DNA of 64,000 bases from Muribaculum sp. (GTDB lineage: Bacteria > Bacteroidota > Bacteroidia > Bacteroidales > Muribaculaceae): positions 4,306 through 68,305 of the forward strand of contig VSOZ01000010.1 of the NCBI GenBank assembly GCA_009775095.1, read 5' to 3'. Positions 53,320 to 62,871 of the stretch are shown piece by piece. The position numbers and the translations under genes are program-made. How positions within the stretch are numbered: position 1 is the first letter of the stretch; each line of letters opens with the position of its first letter. The notes beneath the pieces were generated by a model that worked only from the letters and a program-made list of their open reading frames with translations, was not told where the DNA came from and did not search any database.

Positions 53320-54612
53320 CTACTTCACAATAATCAGATAATAGTTTTTCTTACCCTTCTGCACGAGTATATACTTATCGTTAAGCAACATGTCGGTACC
53401 GGCAGGAATATTTATATCGGTCACTTTCTCCTTGTTTATCGACAAGCCGTTCTGTTGAGCCAGCTTGCGCAACTCGCCTTTACTCGGAAATATCGGGGCT
53501 TTGTCGGTAAGCAGATCGGCAAGTTTAACAGAACCGTCAAGAGCGTTACGTTCTATCTCATAACGGTCTACTCCCTCAAATATGTCAAGCAGTGTCTGCT
53601 CGTCAATAGAGTGTAGGAGCTCACCGGCTTTGTTGCTGAACAAAATCTGCGACGCCTCGACAGCAGCCTCATAATCCTCAATCGAGTGTACCATCACAGT
53701 CACTTCCTTGGCAAGACGCTTCTGCAACGGACGACGACCGGGGTCTTCGGCTTGTTCGGCAACGAGGGCTTCAACCTCTTCACGGGTAAGTTCGGTAAAT
53801 ATCTTTATATAGCGCTCGGCATCCTCATCCGATACATTTAGCCAGAACTGATAAAACTTGTAGGGCGATGTATAACGCGGATCAAGCCACACGTTGCCGC
53901 TCTCGGTCTTGCCGAACTTAGTGCCGTCAGCTTTTGTGATAAGCGGACACGTAAGCGCATAGGCCTCACCGCCGAGTTTACGGCGTATAAGTTCGGTACC
54001 GGTAGTCATATTGCCCCATTGGTCGCTACCGCCCATCTGCAGTTTACAGCCCTTTTCCTCGTACAGATGCAGGAAGTCATAGCCTTGAAGCAGCTGGTAG
54101 GTAAATTCGGTAAATGACAGTCCGTCGCGTGCTTCGCCGTTAAGACGTTTTTTTACCGAGTCCTTGGCCATCATATAGTTGACGGTAATATGCTTGCCTA
54201 TCAGTCGCGCAAAGTCGAGAAAAGAGAAGTCCTTCATCCAGTCGTAATTGTTGACAAGCTCGGCACGGTTGGGTGCATCGGAGTCAAAATCAAGAAACTT
54301 GGCAAGCTGCTTCTTGATAGCCTCCTGATTGTGGCGAAGAGTCGGCTCGTCAAGCAGATTGCGCTCGGCCGATTTACCCGACGGGTCGCCTATCATGCCG
54401 GTAGCGCCGCCGACCAGGGCTATGGGCTTGTGGCCGCAGCGCTGGAAGTGACGCAATATCATAACGCCGCAGAGGTGTCCTATATGAAGAGAGTCGGCGG
54501 TGGGGTCAATGCCAAGATAAGCGGTTGTCTGCTGAGAGTTTATAAAATCATCAGTACCGGGAATCATCGTGTGGAGCATCCCGCGCCATTTAAGTTCGTC
54601 AATAAAATTCAT
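53320..54612 (-). CDS. tyrS: Tyrosine--tRNA ligase
   Basis: 430 residues, class I synthetase of the TyrRS type. The HIGH box is HIGH (43-46, in DSLHIGHLCGV). The KMSKS box is the usual bacterial KFGKT variant in ADGTKFGKTESG. An S4 RNA-binding domain closes the protein (about 360-430, LRKLAQQNGLSINKEKVTD). It is monocistronic between a -7 box at 54641-54648 and a terminator. Confidence 0.96.
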   Translation of the reverse strand: MNFIDELKWRGMLHTMIPGTDDFINSQQTTAYLGIDPTADSLHIGHLCGVMILRHFQRCGHKPIALVGGATGMIGDPSGKSAERNLLDEPTLRHNQEAIKKQLAKFLDFDSDAPNRAELVNNYDWMKDFSFLDFARLIGKHITVNYMMAKDSVKKRLNGEARDGLSFTEFTYQLLQGYDFLHLYEEKGCKLQMGGSDQWGNMTTGTELIRRKLGGEAYALTCPLITKADGTKFGKTESGNVWLDPRYTSPYKFYQFWLNVSDEDAERYIKIFTELTREEVEALVAEQAEDPGRRPLQKRLAKEVTVMVHSIEDYEAAVEASQILFSNKAGELLHSIDEQTLLDIFEGVDRYEIERNALDGSVKLADLLTDKAPIFPSKGELRKLAQQNGLSINKEKVTDINIPAGTDMLLNDKYILVQKGKKNYYLIIVK

Positions 54613-54640
54613 CAGAGTATATTTTATATTTTTATGGGTG

Positions 54641-54648
54641 CAAAATTA
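54641..54648 (-). promoter_or_regulatory. -7 box of tyrS
   Basis: The minus strand reads TAATTTTG, 29 nt before the ATG. It is divergent from the ABC gene promoter. Confidence 0.5.
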
Positions 54649-54691
54649 GTCATTTCCCATGATATAGGGCACTTAAATCGGCAGAAAAGTG

Positions 54692-54699
54692 TAATTTTG
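54692..54699 (+). promoter_or_regulatory. -7 box placed for a leaderless mRNA
   Basis: TAATTTTG matches TAnnTTTG, and only 4 nt separate it from the ATG at 54704. The transcript should start at or within a few bases of the start codon. Confidence 0.5.
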
Positions 54700-54703
54700 C
54701 GTC

Positions 54704-56134
54704 ATGAAAGAGCTTATAAAGTTGCAGAGCGACACACTGCGCTACATAGGGGTAGGGCTGAAAAATCCACATCATGTGACCATTCCCGAAGGTGTGACCG
54801 TTGTCATCGGCCCTAACGGCAGCGGAAAATCCACACTTGGCAGAATCATCGAGAAAGGATGGAACATCATGACCAACGCCATATCGTCGCCCAAAGGCAA
54901 ACCGTCGATAACTTATGTCGAGTTCAATGACATACACTCACTCAGCGGCTGCCATGTAGAATATTATCAACAGCGCAATGAAGCGACGATGAACGACGAA
55001 GTGCCCACTGTAAAGGAGATAATGAGCGATAAAATCGACTTACCGCTCTGGGACCGACTATGCCGACAGCTACATATTGACGGTATAGAAGACAAAAAAC
55101 TCAACTTCCTGTCAAGCGGAGAGCTGCGCAAGCTACTGATTATAAATACACTTATGTCAAGCCCCGACATAATTATCATAGACAATCCATACATAGGGCT
55201 GGATGCCCCGTCGCGTGAATTGCTTGACGAAGCCGTGGCCGACATATCTGCTGCAGGGACATCGGTCATTATGCTGTTATGCAATCCCAACGAGCTTCCT
55301 CCGTGTACCGACACCGTCATACCCATGACCGACCTGACCATAGGCGCACCTATAGCATGTAGCGGCGACGTCACCGCTCTACGCTCACAACTAATGAGCC
55401 TGATGGACTTCGCCGTCGATACCGCACGCCTGCCCAAATCGCCCCGCACAGCCGCGACTCATGAAGTAACTCTACAAATGAACAGCTGCAACGTACGTTA
55501 CGGCAACCGACATATCATAAAAGACGAGTCATGGAAAATACTCAACGGCGAATGCTGGGCACTCGCAGGGCCCAACGGATGCGGCAAATCGGTATTGCTC
55601 AGCCTCGTATACGCCGACAACCCTCAGGCTTACAGCAACGACATAGTAATATTTGACCGCAAACGCGGCTCGGGCGAGAGCATATGGGACATAAAAAGCC
55701 GCATAGGGTATGTGTCACCTGAGATGCACCTATATTTCCGTCATAACGGCACTGTAGCTGAAGTTATAGCACAAGGCCTGTCCAACACGTCGGGCAACTT
55801 CACACGCATCACACCATTGGCAAAAGAAGCAGCATGGCGCTGGATAGAACTTTTTCACCTCGAAAACTTAGCTGAACGACGCTACAACACACTATCCACC
55901 GGTGAACAACGCCTCGTACTCATAGCCCGCACGCTTATAAAGCATCCCGACCTGCTCATATTCGACGAACCGCTCCACGGTCTTGACTCGGCGCGCAAGC
56001 GCAGCGTAAAAGCCGTAATCAACTCATTGGTCAAGCGCGACAAGCTAACACTCATCTATGTTACCCACTTTCTTCCCGAGGTTCCGGAGTGCGTTACCCA
56101 TACAAAAACGCTTCAAAAGTTAAAAAATGTGTAA
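54704..56134 (+). CDS. Double-ATPase ABC protein (ModF/PhrA-like)
   Basis: 476 residues containing two nucleotide-binding domains and no membrane segment. NBD1 has Walker A GPNGSGKST (36-44) and signature LSSGELRK. Its Walker B reads IIIIDNP, with Asn in place of the catalytic Glu. NBD2 has GPNGCGKS, LSTGEQRLV and an intact LLIFDEPLHGLD. This layout matches ModF (photorepair protein PhrA), a soluble ABC ATPase whose role is uncertain. The mRNA may be leaderless. The M28 peptidase gene starts 81 nt later with its own promoter box. Confidence 0.88.
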   Translation: MKELIKLQSDTLRYIGVGLKNPHHVTIPEGVTVVIGPNGSGKSTLGRIIEKGWNIMTNAISSPKGKPSITYVEFNDIHSLSGCHVEYYQQRNEATMNDEVPTVKEIMSDKIDLPLWDRLCRQLHIDGIEDKKLNFLSSGELRKLLIINTLMSSPDIIIIDNPYIGLDAPSRELLDEAVADISAAGTSVIMLLCNPNELPPCTDTVIPMTDLTIGAPIACSGDVTALRSQLMSLMDFAVDTARLPKSPRTAATHEVTLQMNSCNVRYGNRHIIKDESWKILNGECWALAGPNGCGKSVLLSLVYADNPQAYSNDIVIFDRKRGSGESIWDIKSRIGYVSPEMHLYFRHNGTVAEVIAQGLSNTSGNFTRITPLAKEAAWRWIELFHLENLAERRYNTLSTGEQRLVLIARTLIKHPDLLIFDEPLHGLDSARKRSVKAVINSLVKRDKLTLIYVTHFLPEVPECVTHTKTLQKLKNV

Positions 56135-56182
56135 ACATCTGGCACAATGCGCTGAAAAAGTCTAAGTTTTGTAACTTTTATG

Positions 56183-56190
56183 TAACTTTG
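56183..56190 (+). promoter_or_regulatory. -7 box of the M28 peptidase gene
   Basis: TAACTTTG matches TAnnTTTG, 25 nt before the ATG. It is part of an imperfect GTAACTTT direct repeat (56171 and 56182). Confidence 0.45.
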
Positions 56191-56215
56191 GATAATCAAT
56201 CATGCATAGTGCCCT

Positions 56216-57205
56216 ATGAAGATATTACATTTTGCGATTTTGCTCCTCTCGGTTGTTTTAGGTTCATGCCATACCAAGAGCGGCCGCACAGAGACACAGG
56301 TCGTGCAAGAGACTTTGAAAAGCGCAGTCATATTTAATGCCGACAGCGCCTATAACTTTATAAAACAACAACTTGACTGCGGCCCGCGCGTACCCGGCAC
56401 TCCCGGACATAAAGCCTGCGCCGACCTCATTGTCAATAAACTTGACTCCTACGGAGCCGACACCATATTGCTTCAGCCGACAACGGTAGAGAATTACCTT
56501 GGCGGCAAAATGCCTATAGTAAACATAATGGGGCGTTTCAATACCGGCTCGACACGCCGTGTACTGCTGATAGCCCATTGGGATACCCGTCCGTGGGCAG
56601 ACAATGACCCCAAAATAGAAAACCGCGGCACCCCGGTGCCTGGAGCCAATGACGGAGGAAGCGGCACTGCAGTCCTCCTTGAAATAGCCCGACTGATGCA
56701 TGAAAAACGACCTGACATAGGCATTGACCTGCTGTTTGTTGACGGAGAAGACTCAGGTCGTAATGAAGGTTGGGGCAGCAACGAAGATACTTGGTGTCTC
56801 GGTACACAATATTGGATAAACCACATGCCATATTCAGGCGATAACCTTCCGGAATACGGTATATTGCTCGACATGGTAGGCGGAAGTAATGCTAAATTCC
56901 ACAAAGAATATGTATCGGAACAGGAGGCTGCGCATATCAATGACAAGGTATGGCAAATAGCTTCTGCATCGGGCTACAGCAAGCAGTTTCCGTCATCAGT
57001 GCAAGGAGGAGTCACAGATGACCATATATTCATAAACCGAGCCGGCATACCATGTATTGACATAATAGAGTGCGGCAACCATTCTACCGGCACTTTTCCA
57101 CCGACATGGCATACTCTGCAGGATAATCTCAGCAACATAGACAAAAAGACGCTAAAAGCCGTGGGACAGACTGTAGTAAATACCATATATCGTGAAAAGA
57201 ATTAA
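56216..57205 (+). CDS. M28 family lipoprotein peptidase / glutaminyl cyclase-like
   Basis: 329 residues with a lipobox VLGSC-HT (Cys18). The zinc motifs fit the glutaminyl-peptide cyclotransferase-like branch of M28: IAHWDTRPWAD, then PGANDGGSG (Asp ligand), LLFVDGEDSG (Glu pair) and the final His in PPTWHTLQDN. The segment DDHIFINRAGIPCIDIIE is typical of that branch. Such proteins either cyclise N-terminal Gln or cleave N-terminal residues; sequence alone does not decide. sufE follows after 29 nt and may be cotranscribed. Confidence 0.9.
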   Translation: MKILHFAILLLSVVLGSCHTKSGRTETQVVQETLKSAVIFNADSAYNFIKQQLDCGPRVPGTPGHKACADLIVNKLDSYGADTILLQPTTVENYLGGKMPIVNIMGRFNTGSTRRVLLIAHWDTRPWADNDPKIENRGTPVPGANDGGSGTAVLLEIARLMHEKRPDIGIDLLFVDGEDSGRNEGWGSNEDTWCLGTQYWINHMPYSGDNLPEYGILLDMVGGSNAKFHKEYVSEQEAAHINDKVWQIASASGYSKQFPSSVQGGVTDDHIFINRAGIPCIDIIECGNHSTGTFPPTWHTLQDNLSNIDKKTLKAVGQTVVNTIYREKN

Positions 57206-57234
57206 ATACTTCAATTTAATAATCAATACAAGCA

Positions 57235-57669
57235 ATGACCATAAATCAACAACAAGATGAAATAATAGAGGAGTTTGCAGACATTGACGACTGGATGGAT
57301 CGATATGCTTATATAATAGATCTCGGCAACGCTCTGCCTCCGATCGACGAAAAATATCGTACACCGGAATATCTTATAGAAGGATGTCAAAGCCGCGCAT
57401 GGCTGCATGCCGACCTTACTCCCGACGGCAAGATAGACTTTACAGCCGACAGCGACGCCATTATAGTAAAAGGCATAATAAGTCTGCTCGTAAAAGTACT
57501 TTCGGGCCACACCCCCGACGAGATAATGAACTCCGAACTGTACTTCATTGACAAAATAGGACTGGCCGAGCACCTTTCGCCAACAAGGAGCAACGGACTT
57601 GCAGCACTTGTAAAACAGATGAAACTCTACGCTGTGGCTTACAAAGCCAAACTCGACAGCTTGAAATAA
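57235..57669 (+). CDS. sufE: SufE family sulfur acceptor
   Basis: 144 residues, the usual SufE length. The sulfur-accepting Cys is Cys51 in IEGCQSRAWL. SufE takes persulfide sulfur from the cysteine desulfurase SufS and stimulates Fe-S cluster building. The N-terminal QDEIIEEFADIDDWMDRYAYII is also diagnostic. No other suf genes are nearby. It sits between peptidase and peptide-transporter genes. Confidence 0.93.
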   Translation: MTINQQQDEIIEEFADIDDWMDRYAYIIDLGNALPPIDEKYRTPEYLIEGCQSRAWLHADLTPDGKIDFTADSDAIIVKGIISLLVKVLSGHTPDEIMNSELYFIDKIGLAEHLSPTRSNGLAALVKQMKLYAVAYKAKLDSLK

Positions 57670-57707
57670 ATTAATCTAAAACCAATCATTAATTAACACC
57701 CCAATTT

Positions 57708-59504
57708 ATGTTTAAAAATCAACCTGCGGGCTTGTACGTGCTCTCGCTTGCCAATACCGGCGAGCGTTTCGGCTACTATACGATGCTCGCCATCTTCCTG
57801 TTTTATCTTCAGGCGAAATTCGGGTTTGACGCAAAATGGACGGGACAGATTTTCTCTATCTTCCTTGCCCTCGTCTACTTCATGCCTCTCGTAGGAGGCT
57901 GGCTCGCCGACAAATGGTGCTTTTCTAAATGTGTAGTGACAGGTATTGCCGTAATGTTCATAGGCTATGCCCTTATGTCTGCCCCCACCCCCGTGCGCTC
58001 CGACGCATCAATGATGATACTTTTTGCCGCCCTGCTCCTTATATCGGTAGGTACAGGCCTCTTCAAGGGTAACCTTCAGGTCATGGTAGGCGACTTGTAC
58101 AACAACAGCCGCTACGGCGATCGCCGTGATGCGGCATTTTCGCTTTTCTACATGGCCATCAACCTTGGTTCGATGTTCGCTCCTATGGCTGCCGTAGGTC
58201 TCAAGAATCTGGCTCTGTCAAGCAAAGGATTTCTCACAGACAACGCCATGGCCGCTACCGTGTGCAACTGGTGTATAGACACAAACAACTTCACCAACAT
58301 GCCCACCGATCCGGAAAAGATAAAAACCATGACCGAGTTTGCCACTCAGAACGGCATGGCGGCAGGTGGCGACCTCTCGGCATTCCTGACCGGCTATCTG
58401 ACCGACTTCGCCGCAAAGTGCAGCGTGAGCTTCGACTCACTCTTGGGTTTTGCCAACGACTATATCACCACATTCTCGACAGGATGTTCCTATGCGTTCG
58501 CTCTTGCATGCGGTTCACTTATCATCAGCTTCCTGATCTATACTTTCGGCCGCCGCACTTATGCTCATATAATAACTGACAAGAAAAACAACGCCGACAA
58601 GAAAGCTGATGCTACTACCGGAAAAGAACTTACTCCGGCACAGACCAAGCAGCGCGTGATAGCACTTCTTCTTGTATTTGCAGTTGTCATATTCTTCTGG
58701 ATGGTGTTCCACCAGAACGGCCAGACCCTGACCGAGTTTGCCAAAAGCTGTACAACGTCCGATGCATCGGGCTGGACCCGCATCGGTTTCAACATATGGG
58801 CTCTTGTGGCTATAGCGGCAGGTGTATATGCTTTGTTCGGCTTCATTCAGAGCACAACTTTAAAAGCCCGCGCTATATGCGGTGGTATTTTAGTTGCCGT
58901 AGTAGCCGCCATCTGGTACATCTATTCGACAACTCCCGCTGTTGTAACGGGCGTAGACCCCGCCATGTATCAGCAGTTCAATCCATTCTATGTAGTGGCA
59001 CTTACGCCATTCTCCATGGCTCTCTTCGCTTGGCTCGGAAAAAAAGGCAAAGAGCCCTCGGCTCCACGCAAGATAGGTTACGGTATGATTATGGCCGGAG
59101 CCGCTTACGGTGTCATGGTACTTGCCTCGCTTAACCTCATCGGCACCAACGGTTCGGTATCGCCCGACTGGCTGATCTCGACCTACCTGCTGCTCACATT
59201 TGCCGAACTGCTGTTGTCGCCCATGGGTATCAGCTTTGTCAGCAAAGTGGCTCCTCCCAAACTGAAAGGTTCGATGATGGGCGGATGGTTTGCCGCAACT
59301 GCAGTCGGCAACTACCTCGTATCGATACCGATGCTTCTTTGGGGCAAAATCCCCGTGTCGGTAATCTGGGGCATACTTATCGTAATATGCCTTATCTCCG
59401 CCGCATTCATATTCTCAATCATGAAGAAACTTGAAGCCGCTACGTCCGACGCTCCCGCCGCCGATGTAGATCAGCTTGAAACGGTAGAAGACGACGCTAT
59501 CTGA
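57708..59504 (+). CDS. POT/PTR2 family peptide:H+ symporter
   Basis: 598 residues with about 12-14 membrane helices. The family segments are present: GERFGYYTMLAIFLFYLQ near the N-terminus, GTGLFKGNLQVMVGDLY (PTR2 signature-like), and YLLLTFAELLLSPMGISFVSKVAP in helix 10. The family's ExxER proton-coupling motif reads NTGER here, lacking the first Glu. The central extension (about 180-260 and 285-310) is longer than in typical members. It imports di- and tripeptides. A terminator follows. Confidence 0.92.
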   Translation: MFKNQPAGLYVLSLANTGERFGYYTMLAIFLFYLQAKFGFDAKWTGQIFSIFLALVYFMPLVGGWLADKWCFSKCVVTGIAVMFIGYALMSAPTPVRSDASMMILFAALLLISVGTGLFKGNLQVMVGDLYNNSRYGDRRDAAFSLFYMAINLGSMFAPMAAVGLKNLALSSKGFLTDNAMAATVCNWCIDTNNFTNMPTDPEKIKTMTEFATQNGMAAGGDLSAFLTGYLTDFAAKCSVSFDSLLGFANDYITTFSTGCSYAFALACGSLIISFLIYTFGRRTYAHIITDKKNNADKKADATTGKELTPAQTKQRVIALLLVFAVVIFFWMVFHQNGQTLTEFAKSCTTSDASGWTRIGFNIWALVAIAAGVYALFGFIQSTTLKARAICGGILVAVVAAIWYIYSTTPAVVTGVDPAMYQQFNPFYVVALTPFSMALFAWLGKKGKEPSAPRKIGYGMIMAGAAYGVMVLASLNLIGTNGSVSPDWLISTYLLLTFAELLLSPMGISFVSKVAPPKLKGSMMGGWFAATAVGNYLVSIPMLLWGKIPVSVIWGILIVICLISAAFIFSIMKKLEAATSDAPAADVDQLETVEDDAI

Positions 59505-59527
59505 TAATATATCAACTTAGCAATCAT

Positions 59528-59564
59528 AAAAAGGTCGGCCCCATCAACAAGAGCCGACCTTTTT
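59528..59564. terminator. Bidirectional terminator
   Basis: AAAAAGGTCGGC pairs exactly with GCCGACCTTTTT. It lies between the convergent transporter and tricorn-like genes and suits both. Confidence 0.92.
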
Positions 59565-59582
59565 CGTATAGTTAAAATAATA

Positions 59583-62500
59583 TTATTTGCAGAGCTTGAG
59601 CATCTCGTTGACAGCAGTTTCAAGCTGAAGGTCACGTCCCGACAACTGCATCTCCGGAGTATTGTATACCTTAATATCTGGCTGCAACTCCTGATTTTCA
59701 AGATAATTGCCGTTCATATCACGACAACCTACCTGCGGTATGCCAAACACGATGCTCGGATCAATCTGTGTTTCCCACCACACGGCTGTCATGGTACCCG
59801 GTACCGGAGCACCTATAAGTTTACCTATGCCCAGAGTCTTGTATACCCACGGGAAACCGTGTGCATTCGAATAATTGTCTTCACATATAAGCACACATGA
59901 CGGTTTGAGCCATTTGTTGAACGGATCGCTGCCTATGTATTGTCCGCGCGGAGCAAACTGCGCGTACTCCTTACCGCTAAGCAGCGTGGCAAGGTCGTCG
60001 TGCAGCCATCCTCCACCGTTATGACGGGTGTCTACTATCACGGCCTCACAATTGCGGTAGCGACCGAGCAAGTCAGAATATACCTCGCGGAAACTCGGAC
60101 TGTCCATACCCTCCACGTGCACATATCCGACTTTTCCACCGGAGAGTTCCTCTACTTTGCGACGGTTGTTCTCGACCCAACGTCTATACAAAAGTGTAGA
60201 CTGTGCACCGTAGCTTATAGGTGTGACGGTCTCCTCAAAACGTTTTCCTGTCGACGGATCATACACTGACAAAACAACCTTCTTACCTGACTTACCTGCA
60301 AGCAGAGGAGCATAATCGGCATCCTTCTTTATGGTGTCGCCGTTTATTTTCTCAATCACGCATCCGGCCTTTATCTTGCTTCCGGCCTTTGTCAACGGAC
60401 CGCGGGCGATTATCTCGGCTATACAAAGTCCGTCACCGTCATAGCTGTCGTCATAAAAAGCGCCAAGCACTGCAGTAGCGGGCGAAGACTCCGCCATTGT
60501 GCCGTAGTAGCGCGAGCCCGTATGTGAGCCGTTAAGTTCACCTAGCATCTCCGACAACATATCGCGGAAATCGTAATTATTATTAATGTGTGGAAGGAAT
60601 CGTGCATAATCGCGGTGATAAGCGTCCCAGTCTATGCCATGTATGGCGGGATCGTAAAATTTATCCTTCACCTGACGCCAAGCATGGTTGAACATATAGG
60701 CCCGTTCTTCGGCCGGACGATAGTTGAACTCGGCGACAAAGGGTATATCCTTACTCTTGGCCCCGTCGAAATCAATCTCCTTAATACCGCCGCCTGATGA
60801 CAGATACGCTTTCTTACCCTCCTTATCTATATTGAAGGCTCCGCCGCCCACTCCTTTTATTATAATCTTGGTCGAACGTTCCTTCAGATCATGCTCCCAC
60901 AGGTCATATCCGCTTTCAAAAGCGGCGCAATAATACAACTTGTCGCCTTTGGTCGACAGCCACGCGTCACCCAGATGCGAAGAGTTGCCGGTAAGCCTCA
61001 TGACTCTGTCACGACGGTTGGCAAGGTCAAAGACAAGATCCTTCTTTTTATCGGCCTTATCGTCTTTATTCTTATCTTTTTTACCCTCTTTCTTCTTTTT
61101 CTTCTTGTCAGAATCATCTTTACCTTCGCTCTCCTTATCCTTAGTCTCTTTCTCTCGCTCTTCGACAAGAGCAAGGTCCTCCTTACTCAAACGGAAGCGG
61201 TCCCAAGCGTCGCCGTCAAAGAACATGACATACACGTCGTCCTCAGCACCCCAGCTACCGTGACTACGGTAACCGGCACGGTCCGATGACCATATCATGG
61301 CCTTTCCGTCAAGTACCCAACGCGGATTACTGTCGGAATATCCGCTCTCGGTAAGATTGGTTATGTCGCCGCTCCCATCGGCCTTAACAAGAGCTATGTC
61401 GGTGTTGTTCCATCCGCCTACTCCAATATACCGAACAAGAAACCACTTGCTGTCGGGACTCCACTGATACTCTTGGTCGCCGTCGCTGTAAGAGTAATTG
61501 TACTTGCCGTCAAGCACGGTGCGCACCGCTTTGTCTTTAAGATTAATGACACGCAGCGCCGTACGGTCTTCCAGAAAAGCCACTTCCTTGCCGTCGGGAG
61601 AATATTTGGGCTGAAACGACGTTTTTTCATTTACGACAAGAGGAGTCTCTACAATATCCTGCGCATAAGTAAAATATTTATCTTCATCACGCACAAGTTT
61701 ACATTCATATATGCCCCATGTATCGCCGCGCTCGGCCGCATACACGAGCGACCTGCCGTCAGGACTGAAGTCCACGTCACGCTCCTGTTGGGGTGTATCC
61801 GTTATGCGACGAGTAGTGTTGTACTCTATCGAAGTAACATAAACATCGCCGTGCACTATAAACGCGACCTCTTTGCCGGAGGGAGAGACCGAAACATCCG
61901 ACGCACCGCTACGCAGATTTCGTGCAAGCACAGGACGCTCCACCACATCGCTCACTATCGAAACGGCCACTTTATGCGGTTCGCCGCCCTCGGCAAGAGT
62001 GTAAATCTCACCGTCATAGGAATAACACAACAGACCATTGTCAGATGACGAGAGAAAACGCACAGGGTGGCGGTCATGACGGGTCAAGCGCTCAACCGCT
62101 TTTCCGGGTGACGACTTGTACACATTGAAACTGCCGTCGCGCTCGCTAAGATAGTAGTAAGACTTACCGTCGGGCGCCCACACCGGATTACGATCCTCTC
62201 CGGCAAAATCAGTCAGTTTTTTGAATGACGATTTAGCATCGGGAGCGCATGACCATATGTCGCGGGTGATTGATGAACGGTGATGCTTGCGCCATGTATC
62301 TTCATAGCCTTTCTTATCATTATATAATATAATGCCGTCAACCGGATTCACCGAAAGGCTCTCCATGGCAAGCGACGAAAACATGACCGGACGGCCTCCG
62401 TCAACAGGTATCTTGTATAGTTGCGGAAACTGTCCGGAAGGGAATTGTATGTCTTTACGGTCGGGCAGCATCGAAGCCGAGTAGACAATATGATCGTTGT

Positions 62501-62852
62501 CAATAAACAGCACCGGAGTCTCATTGACCGAGTTCACGGTAACAGCACGCGGAGCTCCACCTTCGGCACTCACCACATACACGTCCATATTGCCATTGCG
62601 GTCGGAAGCAAACGCTATCGACCGGCTGTCAGGACTCCATACCGGCATATAATCATAGGCGGGATTGGTAGTGATACGTGTTGCGACCCCTCCTGCCGCC
62701 GGCACGGTAAAAATATCGCCCTGATAGCAGAACGCTATCGTAGAGCCGTCGGGCGAAATGGCCGGATACCTCAACCACAACGGGGTATCGGCAACGGCAG
62801 ATGCTACGACAGCAAGACCTGCCATAGCACAAAATAACTTTCTCATTGACAT
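59583..62852 (-). CDS. Tricorn-like S41 protease, exported
   Basis: 1089 residues with a signal peptide (about 1-21). An N-terminal beta-propeller shows WD/TolB-like blades (PVWSPDSRSIAFASDRNG, PVWAPDGKSYYYLSERDG) and a second propeller follows, as in archaeal tricorn. A PDZ-like domain (about 800-890) and the S41 core come next: VIVDTRHNGGGWLHDDL, and the nucleophile Ser at about 995 in DNYSNAHGFPW. Between the propellers, about residues 565-615, lies a very Lys/Asp/Glu-rich stretch. An alternative start is the Met at residue 3. It probably degrades peptides in the periplasm. It starts 19 nt after the S41 lipoprotein gene. Confidence 0.93.
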   Translation of the reverse strand: MSMRKLFCAMAGLAVVASAVADTPLWLRYPAISPDGSTIAFCYQGDIFTVPAAGGVATRITTNPAYDYMPVWSPDSRSIAFASDRNGNMDVYVVSAEGGAPRAVTVNSVNETPVLFIDNDHIVYSASMLPDRKDIQFPSGQFPQLYKIPVDGGRPVMFSSLAMESLSVNPVDGIILYNDKKGYEDTWRKHHRSSITRDIWSCAPDAKSSFKKLTDFAGEDRNPVWAPDGKSYYYLSERDGSFNVYKSSPGKAVERLTRHDRHPVRFLSSSDNGLLCYSYDGEIYTLAEGGEPHKVAVSIVSDVVERPVLARNLRSGASDVSVSPSGKEVAFIVHGDVYVTSIEYNTTRRITDTPQQERDVDFSPDGRSLVYAAERGDTWGIYECKLVRDEDKYFTYAQDIVETPLVVNEKTSFQPKYSPDGKEVAFLEDRTALRVINLKDKAVRTVLDGKYNYSYSDGDQEYQWSPDSKWFLVRYIGVGGWNNTDIALVKADGSGDITNLTESGYSDSNPRWVLDGKAMIWSSDRAGYRSHGSWGAEDDVYVMFFDGDAWDRFRLSKEDLALVEEREKETKDKESEGKDDSDKKKKKKEGKKDKNKDDKADKKKDLVFDLANRRDRVMRLTGNSSHLGDAWLSTKGDKLYYCAAFESGYDLWEHDLKERSTKIIIKGVGGGAFNIDKEGKKAYLSSGGGIKEIDFDGAKSKDIPFVAEFNYRPAEERAYMFNHAWRQVKDKFYDPAIHGIDWDAYHRDYARFLPHINNNYDFRDMLSEMLGELNGSHTGSRYYGTMAESSPATAVLGAFYDDSYDGDGLCIAEIIARGPLTKAGSKIKAGCVIEKINGDTIKKDADYAPLLAGKSGKKVVLSVYDPSTGKRFEETVTPISYGAQSTLLYRRWVENNRRKVEELSGGKVGYVHVEGMDSPSFREVYSDLLGRYRNCEAVIVDTRHNGGGWLHDDLATLLSGKEYAQFAPRGQYIGSDPFNKWLKPSCVLICEDNYSNAHGFPWVYKTLGIGKLIGAPVPGTMTAVWWETQIDPSIVFGIPQVGCRDMNGNYLENQELQPDIKVYNTPEMQLSGRDLQLETAVNEMLKLCK

Positions 62853-62871
62853 TTTTATAAATAATTATAAT

